Numbered from the stretch's first letter, positions 25,977 to 36,035 are shown. The stretch is 64,000 nucleotides of DNA from Ruminococcus sp. YE71 (GCF_900119155.1 NZ_FPIR01000016.1:34636-98635), one strand, 5' to 3'. A program made the numbers and translations. The notes: generated by a model not told the origin, from the letters alone.

Positions 25977-26843
25977 ATGGAAGGATTGTACGAAGTCAGG
26001 ACGATAAACCGCCTGCTTGAAAAATACGGGTTCAGCTTCTCGAAAAAGCTGGGGCAGAATTTCCTTATCAACCCCTCGGTCTGCCCGAGGATAGCCGAGA
26101 TGGGCAACGCGCAGAAGGGTTTCGGCGTCATCGAGGTCGGGACGGGCTTCGGCGTGCTCACCCACGAGCTTGCGAAACGCGCCGACAAGGTCTGCGCCGT
26201 CGAGCTGGACGAGCGCTTAATACCCGTGCTGGAAGAGACCCTCGCCGAGCACGACAATGTGAAAATATTCAACGCCGACATAATGGAATTCGACCTCCAC
26301 AAGCTCATCGCCGAAGAGTTTGAAGGGCTTGAAGTCGTAGTCTGCGCGAATCTGCCCTACTACATCACCTCCCCTGTCATCATGCGGCTTCTTGAAGAGC
26401 GCCTGCCGATACGTTCGGTGACGGTCATGGTGCAGAAGGAAGCAGGTGTGCGCCTGTGCGCTCCCCTCGCGACCCGCGACTGCGGAGCGGTGACCTTCGC
26501 GGTGCGCTACTTCTCCGAGCCGAAACAGCTTTTCAACGTCTCCAGGGGCAGTTTCTACCCCGCGCCGAACGTTGACAGCTGCGTCATCCGCTTCGACATC
26601 CGCGGGGAGACCCCCGACTGCGTCACCGACGAAAAGCACTTCTTCAAAGTCGTCAGAGCCGCATTCCAGCAGCGCAGAAAGACCCTCTGCAACTCCGTTT
26701 CGGGAACGCTGGGTCTGGACAAGTCGCTGGTCGGCGAAGCGGCGGCGGCGGCAGGTCTTTCGCCGTCGGTGCGCCCCGAAGCCATGTCCCTCGAACAGAT
26801 GGCGGCTTTTTCCGAAGAGCTGAAAAAACTCTGCGAAAAGTGA
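25977..26843 (+). CDS. rsmA: 16S rRNA (adenine1518-N6/adenine1519-N6)-dimethyltransferase
   Basis: KsgA/RsmA dimethylates two adjacent adenines in the 3' hairpin of 16S rRNA during 30S maturation. 288 residues. FSKKLGQNFLINPSV is the signature N-terminus. The SAM-binding EVGTGFGVLTHELAKRA starts near residue 52, and the catalytic NLPYYITSPVIM is near residue 124. I chose the ATG at 25977 because AAGGAGA lies 7 bases upstream and because longer forms add residues unlike the family. Confidence 0.96.
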   Translation: MEGLYEVRTINRLLEKYGFSFSKKLGQNFLINPSVCPRIAEMGNAQKGFGVIEVGTGFGVLTHELAKRADKVCAVELDERLIPVLEETLAEHDNVKIFNADIMEFDLHKLIAEEFEGLEVVVCANLPYYITSPVIMRLLEERLPIRSVTVMVQKEAGVRLCAPLATRDCGAVTFAVRYFSEPKQLFNVSRGSFYPAPNVDSCVIRFDIRGETPDCVTDEKHFFKVVRAAFQQRRKTLCNSVSGTLGLDKSLVGEAAAAAGLSPSVRPEAMSLEQMAAFSEELKKLCEK

Positions 26844-26925
26844 GCCTTTATCCCGATCATGGCGAGCCGAACCGTATGTGATCTTTATCCGTCCTCGGTT
26901 CGTATCGAATAATAATACATCATTC

Positions 26926-26983
26926 GTTCCACGCGGAACATCCGTCGGTAATTCTGCCGCGATGCTCCGCGTGGAACATTTTT
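26926..26983 (+). terminator. Terminator-like inverted repeat after rsmA
   Basis: GTTCCACGCGGAACAT (26926-26941) pairs with ATGCTCCGCGTGGAAC (26962-26977) with one mismatch and is followed by ATTTTT. Each arm is itself nearly palindromic. The rest of the 312-base gap (26844-27155) shows no gene. Confidence 0.65.
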
Positions 26984-27155
26984 CTTGCCGACGGCCGTGT
27001 GAATCTCGGAGACCCGAATTTCACGGTGCATTTTCGACGCACTATCTGCCGCAAAACATCGGACGGGTGTCCGTCGGGCGACATATACCGACAGCTTCCG
27101 CAGGAAAAATATGCTACAATGTCTTTGAACGATTTTTCAAAGGAAGTGCAAAGAC

Positions 27156-29453
27156 ATGAACAAGCTCAAAGAAAAGATCAAGCCTGCCGAATGCGGAGAC
27201 CTGCTGCGCTCCCGCGAGCTGCACAGGGGAAAGACTTATCTGGCTAAATTCTCGCTGACGGCTGCCGCCGCGTTCCTTGCGGGCTTCGGAAAAATGATCG
27301 GCTTCCCGTCGTACATGAGCGTCGCGGTGGCTGCCGTTTCTGGGCAGTTCGCAGGGGCGGCGCTGCTGGGGACGGCGGTGTCGGCGGCGGTACAGGGCAG
27401 CCTTGCGGCACAGGCGGTGCAGCTGGGGGCGATATTCATTTTCGCGGCGATGAGCGTTTTCTTCCCCCACTGGTCGCGAAACGGCGACCCCGTCCGACTC
27501 TCGCTGACGACGGCGGCGGTATGCCTGCTGCTGAGCGTGATGATGAGCGCCGCCGACAGCGCCAGCTTCACCGTCTCGATGCGGATGATAAGCTCTCTGA
27601 TGTGCGCCTGCATCGTCTACGCGGCGGCGTATGTGGGGCAGCGTTCAGCTTCGGGTCAGCCGATCCGCGTACAGGGTCTGACGGCGGTGTACCTCTCGAT
27701 GATATACATAGTCACGGTCTGCACCCTCTGTTCGGTGAGGATAGGCCCCTTCACCGCAGGCAGGGTCCTCGCCTGCGCCGTGATACCTGCCGCCGCGAAA
27801 AAGCGCAGAGCCGCAGGCGGCGCCGTCATGGGCGCTCTCACGGCGGTCTCGGTGACGATGTGCTCGGCGACACTGGCAGTCAACACCATGCTGCTGGCGG
27901 CGGCAGGTCTGATAAGCTCGGCTTTCGGCGGGCTCGGCAGACTGGCTTCGGGGATAGCGTTCATGGTCTCGGCTTCGGCGGCGCTTGGTACGGCAGGGCT
28001 CAACGCCGACACGTTCAATATGCTCGCCGATATCATAGCGGGGACGGCGATCTTCGCGGCGATGCCTTCGAGACTTTCCTCACGGATAGCTTCAAAATTC
28101 ATGATATTCGGCTCGGCGGCGGACAGCGCGGGACAAACGGCTTCATCGCGGCTGACCTTCGCGGCGATGACCATCTCGGACATCCGTCAGAAGCTCGCCC
28201 TCGTGTCGGAAACGGTGGAGAGCCGCGCCGAGACCCCGACCCTCGCCGACAGGGTCACCGACTCGCTCTGCGCGGGCTGCCGTCTGTACGACGACTGCCG
28301 AAAGAACGGCACGGCGCTTCGGCTGTCGAGGTCGATAGACAGGTGCGCCGACGCGCCTTCCGCGGCAGGCTGCATACGCGCCGGCAGACTCAGCGAAACG
28401 GTGGCGGATTGCAGGCGCGAACAGCTGGCAGACCGCGCCGAAGCGATGCGTATGAAGGAGATGCGGCTGATGCTCCGCGAACAGCTCGGGGCGATGAGCG
28501 ACATCCTCAACGACCTGTCGTGCAGGCTTTCGCGGCGGAGAGAGACCGACGCGAAGCTCTCGGCGGCGGCGCGGAGCTACTTCGAGAGGCAGGGTTTCAG
28601 AGGTGTGAGGGCGTGCGTTTACACCGACGAGAGCGGCAGCAGGCACGCGGAAGTCTATCTGACAGGAGAGTTCGAGGGGGAGGCGCTGTCGGTGACGGCG
28701 GGGCTTTGCAGGACACTCGAATGCGACCTCGAACTGCCAGAGGTGACTTCGGCGAGCAGCATCACGAAGCTGGAATTCGATGAGATACCGCCCTTCGCCG
28801 CGGATTTCGGCAGCTATTCGGCGCTGGGCAGCGAGTCGAGCTGTTCGGGGGACACGGTGATGACGACGGGGGCTTCGGCAGGCGAACGGTACGTGCTCCT
28901 CTCGGACGGGATGGGCACGGGCAAACGCGCAAGGCTCGACTCGGAGCTGACCGTCAACCTTGCGGAGCGGCTGCTCAGGTCGGGACTGACGATGGCGACC
29001 GCACAGAAGGTCATCGGGTCGGTGATGCAGGTGAAGGAATGGGACGAGAGCTTCGCGACCCTCGACTTCCTGCGGCTCGACCTGTTCTCGGGGAGGGCGG
29101 AGTTCCTCAAGTCGGGGGCTGCGCCTGCATGGCTGTGCCGCGACGGCAGCGCCGTGAAGATAGGCTGCACTTCCTTCCCGACGGGGATCCTCCACGGCTG
29201 CGACCCCGACGTTTACTCCTGCAAGCTGTTCGACGGCGACCTTCTGCTGCTGGCGTCGGACGGAGCGAGCGAACAGGCTCTCGGGGAGACGGCGGCACTG
29301 GCTTACGAGTTCCCGTCGCTGACCGCCGAGGAGCTTGCGCTTCGGGCAGGATGTGCCTGCACGAAGATGGCAGAGGGCAGATCGGACGACATAACCGTAG
29401 CCGCCGTGAAGATATCCCTTCGTCAGGGCAGCCGTATGAGAGCATTTACATGA
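27156..29453 (+). CDS. spoIIE: Stage II sporulation protein E
   Basis: A PP2C-type serine phosphatase that dephosphorylates SpoIIAA and so activates sigma-F in the forespore; it also acts at the polar septum. 765 residues. The N-terminal half carries about ten hydrophobic segments (residues about 28-310), followed by a linker with cysteine pairs (CAGCRLYDDC) and the C-terminal phosphatase domain. Metal-binding motifs are LLSDGMGTGKRARLDSE (near 581-597), LLLASDGASE (near 700) and RSDDITVAAVKI (near 742). The ATG follows AAGGAAG. It shows that the organism belongs to a spore-forming lineage, not that it sporulates today. Confidence 0.93.
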   Translation: MNKLKEKIKPAECGDLLRSRELHRGKTYLAKFSLTAAAAFLAGFGKMIGFPSYMSVAVAAVSGQFAGAALLGTAVSAAVQGSLAAQAVQLGAIFIFAAMSVFFPHWSRNGDPVRLSLTTAAVCLLLSVMMSAADSASFTVSMRMISSLMCACIVYAAAYVGQRSASGQPIRVQGLTAVYLSMIYIVTVCTLCSVRIGPFTAGRVLACAVIPAAAKKRRAAGGAVMGALTAVSVTMCSATLAVNTMLLAAAGLISSAFGGLGRLASGIAFMVSASAALGTAGLNADTFNMLADIIAGTAIFAAMPSRLSSRIASKFMIFGSAADSAGQTASSRLTFAAMTISDIRQKLALVSETVESRAETPTLADRVTDSLCAGCRLYDDCRKNGTALRLSRSIDRCADAPSAAGCIRAGRLSETVADCRREQLADRAEAMRMKEMRLMLREQLGAMSDILNDLSCRLSRRRETDAKLSAAARSYFERQGFRGVRACVYTDESGSRHAEVYLTGEFEGEALSVTAGLCRTLECDLELPEVTSASSITKLEFDEIPPFAADFGSYSALGSESSCSGDTVMTTGASAGERYVLLSDGMGTGKRARLDSELTVNLAERLLRSGLTMATAQKVIGSVMQVKEWDESFATLDFLRLDLFSGRAEFLKSGAAPAWLCRDGSAVKIGCTSFPTGILHGCDPDVYSCKLFDGDLLLLASDGASEQALGETAALAYEFPSLTAEELALRAGCACTKMAEGRSDDITVAAVKISLRQGSRMRAFT

Positions 29454-29662
29454 GGTATTCCTATAAAACATACCTGAAAAAAGTCCTGCCGACAGCCTCG
29501 GAAGGGGCTCATTCGGCTCCGCAAGCGCTTTATCAGTACAAAAAATATGACTTTTTGATAGACAAACCCCTCGGAAGTTCAAAAAAAGTCTAACGTTTCG
29601 GTCAAAGTATACAAAACGGCGTGTTTAAATATGTAGAAAAATGAAAAATATCACCAAAGCTC

Positions 29663-29691
29663 TTGCATTTTTGTTCAAAATGGTTTAAAAT
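29663..29691 (+). promoter_or_regulatory. Promoter of the glycogen operon
   Basis: TTGCAT (29663-29668), a 17-base spacer, TAAAAT (29686-29691), about 100 bases before glgB. The rest of the 336-base gap 29454-29789 has no gene or clear terminator. Confidence 0.55.
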
Positions 29692-29789
29692 AATATTATA
29701 ACAAATAACTATGTCCGCTCTGCGGGCTGACGTTGTTAGATTTTAATCAAGAATATTATTTAATTTCAGAGTATAAGGAGGACTGTAAA

Positions 29790-31979
29790 ATGGCAATAAG
29801 AGTACCCGATGATTACGAGCTTCCCCTTTACCTTTTCCATGAAGGCTCGCTTTTCACCGCTTACGACTTTTTCGGCTGCCACCCCGTGACACGGGACGGC
29901 GCTGAGGGTCACGTATTCAGAGTCTGGGCACAGAATGCCAAGGGCGTATCCCTCGTCGGCGATTTCAACGGCTGGGACGCAAACGCCACCCGCATGGAAC
30001 AGCTCGGCACTACGGGCGTATGGGAAGTATTCGTAACGGGACTTGAAACTTACGCAGGATACAAGTACGCGGTCACAGGCTGCGACGGCAAGACACGAAT
30101 GAAAGCCGACCCCTACGGCACCCACATGGGCGTTACCCCCGAGACCGAGTCGAAAGTATTCGACATCTCGGGCTACAAATGGGGCGACAAGAAATATCAG
30201 GATAAGAAGGCCAAGAGCAATATCTACGACAGCCCGATGAACATTTACGAAGTTCATCTGAACTCGTGGAAGGCCTGCACTACAGGCAAGTACTACAGCT
30301 ATCAGGGCTTCGCGAAGGAGATAATCCCCTACCTTCAGGAAATGGCTTACACTCACATCGAGTTCATGCCGCTGGCAGAGTTCCCCTTCGACGGTTCGTG
30401 GGGCTATCAGGGCATCGGCTACTATGCGCCGACCTCTCGCTTCGGCACTCCGCACGACTTCATGGAGATGGTCGACCTCTTCCATCAGGCAGGCATAGCG
30501 GTCATCCTCGACTGGGTGCCCGCACACTTCCCGAGGGATGAGGCAGGACTGTTCGAGTTCGACGGTTCGCCTTCCTACGAGTACGCCGACCCGAAGAAGC
30601 GCGACCACTACGCATGGGGCACGAGAGTGTTCGACTACGGCAGACCCGAAGTCCGCAGCTTCCTTATCTCCAACGCCATGTACTGGCTGGACAGATACCA
30701 CATCGACGGTCTGAGAGTTGACGCGGTGGCTTCAATGCTGTACCTCGACTACGACAGACGCGACGGCGAATGGACTCCCAACGAGTTCGGCGGCCACGAG
30801 AACCTTGAGGCTATCGAGTTCTTCCACAGGCTGAACGAGACTGTGTTCGGCAAGTTCCCGAACGCGCTGATGATAGCTGAGGAATCCACCGCATGGCCGA
30901 TGGTAACAAAGCCCGTTTCGGACGGCGGCCTCGGCTTCAACTTCAAGTGGAACATGGGCTGGATGAACGATATGCTCAAATATATGCAGATGGACCCGAT
31001 ACACAGGGCGTTCCATCACGATATGCTGACCTTCTCGTTCTTCTACGCTTTCTCGGAGAACTTCATACTGCCTATCTCCCACGATGAGGTCGTTCACGGC
31101 AAGGCTTCGCTGGTGAACAAGATGTTCGGCGCGGACGTTGACATGAAGTTCGCACAGGCAAGGCTGTTCATGGCTTACATGACCGCTCACCCCGGAAAGA
31201 AACTGCTGTTCATGGGCAGTGAGTTCGCTCAGTTCAAGGAGTGGGACTACGAGAACGGTCTCGAGTGGTTCATGGTGGATGAGTTCGAGCAGCACAGGAA
31301 CTACCTGAAATACGTAAAGACGCTCAACAATCTGTACAAGAATACTCCTGCTCTGTGGCAGAGGGATTTCTCCTGGGAGGGCTTCTCCTGGATATCCAAC
31401 GACGACTACAGACAGAGCATCATCATATTCAGACGCTTCGACAAGGAGGGCAACGAGGTCATCGTGGTATGCAACTTCGTTCCCGTTGCAAGAACGAGCT
31501 ACTGCTTCGGCGTTCCTTACGCCGGAGAATACACCGAAGTGCTCAACTGCACATCCCTTGACGGCTCGCCCGTGACAAACGGCACTGTACACTCGAAGGA
31601 AGTGGCTATGCACGGTCTTGAACACAGCATCTGCATCGACATCCCCGCTTACGGCTGCCTGTACTTCACCATCAAGAAGGACAAGCCGAAGAAGACGGCT
31701 GCAAAGAAGAGCGCTGCCGAGTCGGGTGACGAGGTGAAGACTGAGCCGAAGAAGCGCGGAAGAAAGCCGAAGGCTGAGACCGCCGAGGTCAAGACCGAGG
31801 CAAAGGCAGAGCCGAAAAAGCGCGGCAGAAAACCGAAGGCTGAGACCGCTGAGGTCAAGACCGAGGCAAAGGCAGAGCCGAAAAAGCGCGGCAGAAAACC
31901 GAAGGCTGAAACGGCTGAGGTCAAGGCAGAGACCGCCGCTCCCAAAAAGCGCGGAAGAAAACCTAAGACCGACAAATAA
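29790..31979 (+). CDS. glgB: 1,4-alpha-glucan branching enzyme with a basic repeat tail
   Basis: Introduces alpha-1,6 branches into glycogen. 729 residues. The N-terminal CBM48 domain (VSLVGDFNGWDANATRM) precedes the GH13 barrel, with EFMPLAEFPFDGSWGYQ, the nucleophile-region GLRVDAVASMLYLDY, the acid/base region MIAEESTAWP and PISHDEVVHGK. The usual enzyme ends near residue 640. Here a further tail of about 85 residues carries four KKRGRKPK units separated by Ala/Glu/Thr/Lys-rich spacers. The ATG at 29790 follows AAGGAGG. It is the first gene of glgB-glgC-glgD-glgA. Confidence 0.95.
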   Translation: MAIRVPDDYELPLYLFHEGSLFTAYDFFGCHPVTRDGAEGHVFRVWAQNAKGVSLVGDFNGWDANATRMEQLGTTGVWEVFVTGLETYAGYKYAVTGCDGKTRMKADPYGTHMGVTPETESKVFDISGYKWGDKKYQDKKAKSNIYDSPMNIYEVHLNSWKACTTGKYYSYQGFAKEIIPYLQEMAYTHIEFMPLAEFPFDGSWGYQGIGYYAPTSRFGTPHDFMEMVDLFHQAGIAVILDWVPAHFPRDEAGLFEFDGSPSYEYADPKKRDHYAWGTRVFDYGRPEVRSFLISNAMYWLDRYHIDGLRVDAVASMLYLDYDRRDGEWTPNEFGGHENLEAIEFFHRLNETVFGKFPNALMIAEESTAWPMVTKPVSDGGLGFNFKWNMGWMNDMLKYMQMDPIHRAFHHDMLTFSFFYAFSENFILPISHDEVVHGKASLVNKMFGADVDMKFAQARLFMAYMTAHPGKKLLFMGSEFAQFKEWDYENGLEWFMVDEFEQHRNYLKYVKTLNNLYKNTPALWQRDFSWEGFSWISNDDYRQSIIIFRRFDKEGNEVIVVCNFVPVARTSYCFGVPYAGEYTEVLNCTSLDGSPVTNGTVHSKEVAMHGLEHSICIDIPAYGCLYFTIKKDKPKKTAAKKSAAESGDEVKTEPKKRGRKPKAETAEVKTEAKAEPKKRGRKPKAETAEVKTEAKAEPKKRGRKPKAETAEVKAETAAPKKRGRKPKTDK
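31743..31970 (+). repeat. 66-bp tandem repeat encoding the GlgB tail
   Basis: Units start at 31743, 31809 and 31875, each 66 bases and nearly identical, followed by a shortened fourth unit. Each encodes PKKRGRKPKAETAEVK followed by an acidic/Lys spacer. The repeat is in frame and could vary in copy number by slippage. Confidence 0.85.
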
Positions 31980-32065
31980 TGTTTTCAACGGCGTGAGCCG
32001 CGGATAGGACAACGGCTCCATGCGTTGATAAATAGAGAAAAAATTAAAATGGTGGGTGAATTATT

Positions 32066-33268
32066 ATGTTCAACAAAAAAGAATGCGTCGCCATGCTGCT
32101 CGCAGGCGGACAGGGCAGCCGACTTTACGCGCTGACCCAGACTGTCGCCAAGCCCGCAGTTCCTTTCGGCGCGAAGTATCGTATCATTGACTTTCCTCTC
32201 TCGAACTGCATAAATTCGGGTATCGACACCGTGGGCGTGCTGACTCAGTATCAGCCGCTGGTGCTCAATGAGTATATCGGTAACGGTCAGCCATGGGATC
32301 TGGACAGACTGCACGGAGGTGTTCACGTTCTGTCGCCTTACGAGAAGGCAAGCGGCAAGGACTGGTACTCGGGTACCGCAAACGCTATCTATCAGAACAT
32401 CCCTTTCATCGAGAGATATGACCCCGAGTACGTAGTAGTGCTCTCGGGCGACCACATCTACAAGATGGACTACAACAAGATGCTCGACTTCCACAAGGCA
32501 AAGAACGCTGCGGCTACCATCGCGGTGCTCGACGTTCCCAAGGAAGAGGCAAGCAGATTCGGTATCATGATAACCGATGCCGAGGACAACATCATCGACT
32601 TCGAGGAGAAGCCGAAGAACCCCCGCTCGACACTCGCTTCGATGGGTATCTACATCTTCGACTGGAAGAAGCTCAAGAAGTACCTCATCGCAAACGAAGA
32701 GGACGCTAACGCTTCCAAGGACTTCGGAAAGAACATCATCCCCGATATGCGCGAGGCAGGCGAAAAGCTCGTGGCTTACCGCTTCGACGGCTACTGGAAG
32801 GATGTTGGTACCATCGAGTCGCTGTGGGAAGCTAACATGGATCTTATCAATCCGAACATCCCGATCGACCTGTACGATCCCGCATGGAAGATCTATTCGA
32901 GAAACCCTATCCTGCCGCCGCAGGCTATCGGCCACAACGCCGAGATACAGAACTCGATGGTGACAGAAGGCTGCTTCATCGACGGTTCTGTTGAGTTCTC
33001 GATCATCTCCGAGGGCGTTACCATCGAAGAGGGCGCAGTTATCTACGACTCGATCCTCATGCCCGGCGCACACATCAAGAAGGGCGCAAAGGTCGAGTAC
33101 GCTATCGTAGGTGAGGATTCCGTCATCGGCGAGAACGCCCAGATCGGCGCCCGTCCCGAAACTATCGTGGACAAGGACACCTGGGGCGTTGCCGTTGTAG
33201 GCAACAAGCTGAACATCTCGGACGGCGCTAACGTACCTCCGAAGGCTATCATCTACGAGGATATGTAA
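32066..33268 (+). CDS. glgC: Glucose-1-phosphate adenylyltransferase, catalytic subunit
   Basis: Makes ADP-glucose from glucose-1-phosphate and ATP, the committed step of glycogen synthesis. 400 residues. The N-terminal pyrophosphorylase loop [18 protein letters not shown] is intact, as are [17 protein letters not shown] (catalytic Asp), FEEKP and the left-handed beta-helix C-terminus ([12 protein letters not shown]). The partner GlgD is encoded 19 bases downstream; in Firmicutes the two form a hetero-oligomer with altered regulation. Confidence 0.96.
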   Translation: MFNKKECVAMLLAGGQGSRLYALTQTVAKPAVPFGAKYRIIDFPLSNCINSGIDTVGVLTQYQPLVLNEYIGNGQPWDLDRLHGGVHVLSPYEKASGKDWYSGTANAIYQNIPFIERYDPEYVVVLSGDHIYKMDYNKMLDFHKAKNAAATIAVLDVPKEEASRFGIMITDAEDNIIDFEEKPKNPRSTLASMGIYIFDWKKLKKYLIANEEDANASKDFGKNIIPDMREAGEKLVAYRFDGYWKDVGTIESLWEANMDLINPNIPIDLYDPAWKIYSRNPILPPQAIGHNAEIQNSMVTEGCFIDGSVEFSIISEGVTIEEGAVIYDSILMPGAHIKKGAKVEYAIVGEDSVIGENAQIGARPETIVDKDTWGVAVVGNKLNISDGANVPPKAIIYEDM

Positions 33269-33287
33269 GAAAGGGGTAACTAAAGCC

Positions 33288-34415
33288 ATGAGTGTTAATA
33301 TGGGCAACGTACTCGGTCTGATCTTCGCGAATATGCATGACATGACCGTAGGCGAACTTACTAAGAACAGAACGATGGGTTCTGTACTCTTCGGAGGCAG
33401 ATACCGTCTTATCGACTTCCCGCTGTCGAATATGGTCAACAGCGGCATCAACGCTGTAGGCGTTATCACCAAGGACAACTACCAGAGCCTGCTCGATCAT
33501 CTCGGCTCCGCAAGAGAGTGGGACCTTGCAAGAAAGAAGGGCGGTCTTTACATACTGCCGCCGTTCGGAAATGCGGGCGCTGCACTCTACACGGGACGCA
33601 TCGAGGCTCTCAACGGCGCTATGAGCCTTATCAAGCACAGTCTCTGCGACTATGTTGTGATGAGCGACTGCGACGTTATCACCAATATGGACTACAGACC
33701 GATCGTCGATCAGCACATCGACAGCGGCGCTGACATCACCGTTGTTACTCACACGGGTCAGTACACCAACGAGGAGATCAAGATGTCCACCGTGCTGAAC
33801 ACGGACGACTCGGGCAGAGTACAGAGCGTGCTCATCCGTCCCGACCTCAGCGGCACCTGCACCTGCTCGCTCAACGCATTCGTTATGTCCAAGGACTTCC
33901 TTATCGACCTTATCAACGATTCCATCGCAAGAGGACGCGTCAGCTTCGAGACCGATGTTCTTCAGGCTAAGTGCGGCGAACTGAACATCAGGGCATTCGA
34001 GTACGACAACTACTTCTCGAAGATCACGAGCATCGGCAGCTACTTCAAGGCGAACATGGATCTGCTCGATCCCGCCAACGCTTCAAAGCTGTATCTGCCT
34101 AAGCGCGCTATCTACACAAAGGTATCGGACAACGCTCCTGCCAAGTACGACCTCAACTGCCGCGTTGTCAACTCGCTCATCGCTGATGGATGTATCATCG
34201 AGGGTGAAGTTGAGAACTCGGTGATCTTCAGAGGCGTAAGGGTAGGCAAGAACGCAAAGGTCAAGAACTGCATACTCATGCAGGGCACGGTCGTTGCAGA
34301 CGGTGCTGAGTGCAGCTACCTCATCACCGACAAGAACGTGAATATCGGTTCCAACCGTATTCTCACAAGCTCGCCCGCTTACCCGATGTATGTCGGAAAG
34401 GGCGCAAGCCTGTAA
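33288..34415 (+). CDS. glgD: GlgD, regulatory paralogue of ADP-glucose pyrophosphorylase
   Basis: 375 residues, similar in fold to GlgC but with the N-terminal glycine-rich catalytic loop replaced (VLGLIFANMHDMTVGELTKN), as expected for the non-catalytic GlgD. RYRLIDFPLSNMVNSGINAV and the beta-helix end (IEGEVENSVIFRGVRVGKNA) are clear. In Firmicutes GlgD raises the activity of GlgC when co-expressed. It sits between glgC and glgA, transcribed together. Confidence 0.95.
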   Translation: MSVNMGNVLGLIFANMHDMTVGELTKNRTMGSVLFGGRYRLIDFPLSNMVNSGINAVGVITKDNYQSLLDHLGSAREWDLARKKGGLYILPPFGNAGAALYTGRIEALNGAMSLIKHSLCDYVVMSDCDVITNMDYRPIVDQHIDSGADITVVTHTGQYTNEEIKMSTVLNTDDSGRVQSVLIRPDLSGTCTCSLNAFVMSKDFLIDLINDSIARGRVSFETDVLQAKCGELNIRAFEYDNYFSKITSIGSYFKANMDLLDPANASKLYLPKRAIYTKVSDNAPAKYDLNCRVVNSLIADGCIIEGEVENSVIFRGVRVGKNAKVKNCILMQGTVVADGAECSYLITDKNVNIGSNRILTSSPAYPMYVGKGASL

Positions 34416-34481
34416 TCTCCGCGCACTGCCGCACACGGCGGTGCAAGGCGTTTAAATTCCCTTATGAAAGAAGGTCAGACA

Positions 34482-35894
34482 ATGAACATACTTTACACAG
34501 CAAGTGAGGCTCTTCCCTTTATCGCTTCGGGCGGACTGGCGGACGTTGCAGGTTCCCTGCCGCGTGCGATCAATGCTGAGGGACACGACTGCCGGGTAGT
34601 TATCCCCTACTACGGTCAGATCAAACAGGAGCTCAAGGATCAGTGCACATACGTCACCAATTTCACCGTGCCTGTAGCATGGAGAAATCAGTACTGCGGC
34701 GTTTTCACCGCGGTCGTTAACGGCGTGACCTACTACCTGCTCGACAACGAATACTACTTCGCAAGAAACGGTCTGTACGGCTTCTATGACGACGCTGAGA
34801 GATACATCTTCTTCTCCAGAGCAGTGCTTGAACTTCTCAGATACATCGACTTCAAGCCGAATGTTATCAATGCCAACGACTGGCAGACAGCCCTCGTTCC
34901 CGTCTACTACGATATCTTCTACCGCTATCAGGGCGGATATGAGGACATCAAGACGGTGTTCACCATCCACAACATACAGTATCAGGGCAGATACGGTCTT
35001 GAGATCATAAACGACCTCATGGGCATCCCGCTCTACCACACCGACCTGCTCGAATACGACGGCGACGTGAACTTCATGAAGGCGGCTATCGAGTGCGCCG
35101 ACAAGATCACCACCGTTTCGCCAAGCTACGCGTGGGAGATACTCGACCCGTGGTACAGCTACGGTCTCGACAGGATACTCGTCAAGAAGCAGTACAAGCT
35201 GTGCGGCTTCCTCAACGGTATCGACCAGGAAGTCTACGACCCCGAGACAGACCCGAACATCCCCGTACACTTCTCGTACAACAACCGCGGCGGCAAGAAG
35301 ATCTGCAAGGAAAAGCTGCTTGAGGAATTCGGGCTTGCACAGGGCGACGAGCCGATCATCGGTATCGTTACGAGATTTGTCAGCCACAAGGGTCTCGACC
35401 TCGTGAAGTACGTCTTCGAGGACATGGTAAGACTCGGCTGCAAGTTCGCGATACTCGGTTCGGGCGAGAAGATCTATGAGGATTTCTTCCGCGAGATGCA
35501 GTACCGCTACCCCGACAGAGTGGGCGTTACCATCGGTTTCGTACCGCCGCTGTCCAAGAGGATATACGCAGGCGCGGATATGTTCCTGATGCCTTCGCAG
35601 AGCGAACCCTGCGGTCTGGCTCAGATGATCTCCCTGAGATACGGCACCATCCCGATAGTCCGCGAGACAGGCGGTCTGCGCGACTCCATCAAGGACGCAG
35701 GCGGCGAGAACGGCAACGGCTTCACCTTCAAGACCTACAACGCGCATGATATGCTCGACGCTGTTACCCGTGCGAGAGTCGCATACGACGACAAGGCACG
35801 CTGGAGCGCACTGGTCGGACACGCTATGCGTGAGGACTTCAGCTGGAAGCGTTCGGCTGAGCTGTACATCGGGCTCTATTCGGATATCCACTGA
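34482..35894 (+). CDS. glgA: Glycogen synthase (ADP-glucose)
   Basis: GT5 glycosyltransferase, 470 residues, extending the alpha-1,4-glucan chain. The N-terminus SEALPFIASGGLADVAGSLP carries Ala-Ser in place of the Lys-Thr/Ser of the usual K-x-G-G-L ADP-glucose motif. The other landmarks are normal: NANDWQTALVPVY, TIHNIQYQGRYG, VSPSYAWEIL, FLNGIDQEVYDPETD and the C-terminal PSQSEPCGLAQMISLRYG. I chose the ATG at 34482 because AAGAAGG precedes it; an in-frame ATG 18 bases upstream is less likely. It is the last gene of the operon. Confidence 0.94.
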   Translation: MNILYTASEALPFIASGGLADVAGSLPRAINAEGHDCRVVIPYYGQIKQELKDQCTYVTNFTVPVAWRNQYCGVFTAVVNGVTYYLLDNEYYFARNGLYGFYDDAERYIFFSRAVLELLRYIDFKPNVINANDWQTALVPVYYDIFYRYQGGYEDIKTVFTIHNIQYQGRYGLEIINDLMGIPLYHTDLLEYDGDVNFMKAAIECADKITTVSPSYAWEILDPWYSYGLDRILVKKQYKLCGFLNGIDQEVYDPETDPNIPVHFSYNNRGGKKICKEKLLEEFGLAQGDEPIIGIVTRFVSHKGLDLVKYVFEDMVRLGCKFAILGSGEKIYEDFFREMQYRYPDRVGVTIGFVPPLSKRIYAGADMFLMPSQSEPCGLAQMISLRYGTIPIVRETGGLRDSIKDAGGENGNGFTFKTYNAHDMLDAVTRARVAYDDKARWSALVGHAMREDFSWKRSAELYIGLYSDIH

Positions 35895-35914
35895 TAACAG
35901 ATACGCACAATACC

Positions 35915-35952
35915 GCTCCCTTCGGGCTTTCGGGCTCGGAGGGAGCTTTTTT
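35915..35952 (+). terminator. Intrinsic terminator of the glg operon
   Basis: GCTCCCTTCG (35915-35924) pairs with CGGAGGGAGC (35937-35946) with one G-U, followed by TTTTTT. Confidence 0.85.
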
Positions 35953-36000
35953 CGGGCGTGTAAGCAAAGACTAATTATACAAAAAAACGGACATTTTGGG

Positions 36001-36029
36001 TTGACAAATCCCGTCGGATATGATATAAT
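36001..36029 (+). promoter_or_regulatory. Promoter of the LCP gene
   Basis: TTGACA (36001-36006), 17 bases, TATAAT (36024-36029); a near-consensus sigma-A promoter. Confidence 0.8.
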
Positions 36030-36035
36030 CATAAG

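Noticed and set aside
26926..26977. Possible parS-like centromere sites (GTTCCACGCGGAAC)
   Set aside because: Only partial likeness to TGTTTCACGTGAAACA, and the two arms pair to form a terminator stem followed by a T-run, which explains them better.
28143..29582. 479-residue minus-strand open frame
   Set aside because: Antisense of the SpoIIE phosphatase domain, Arg-rich with no signals.
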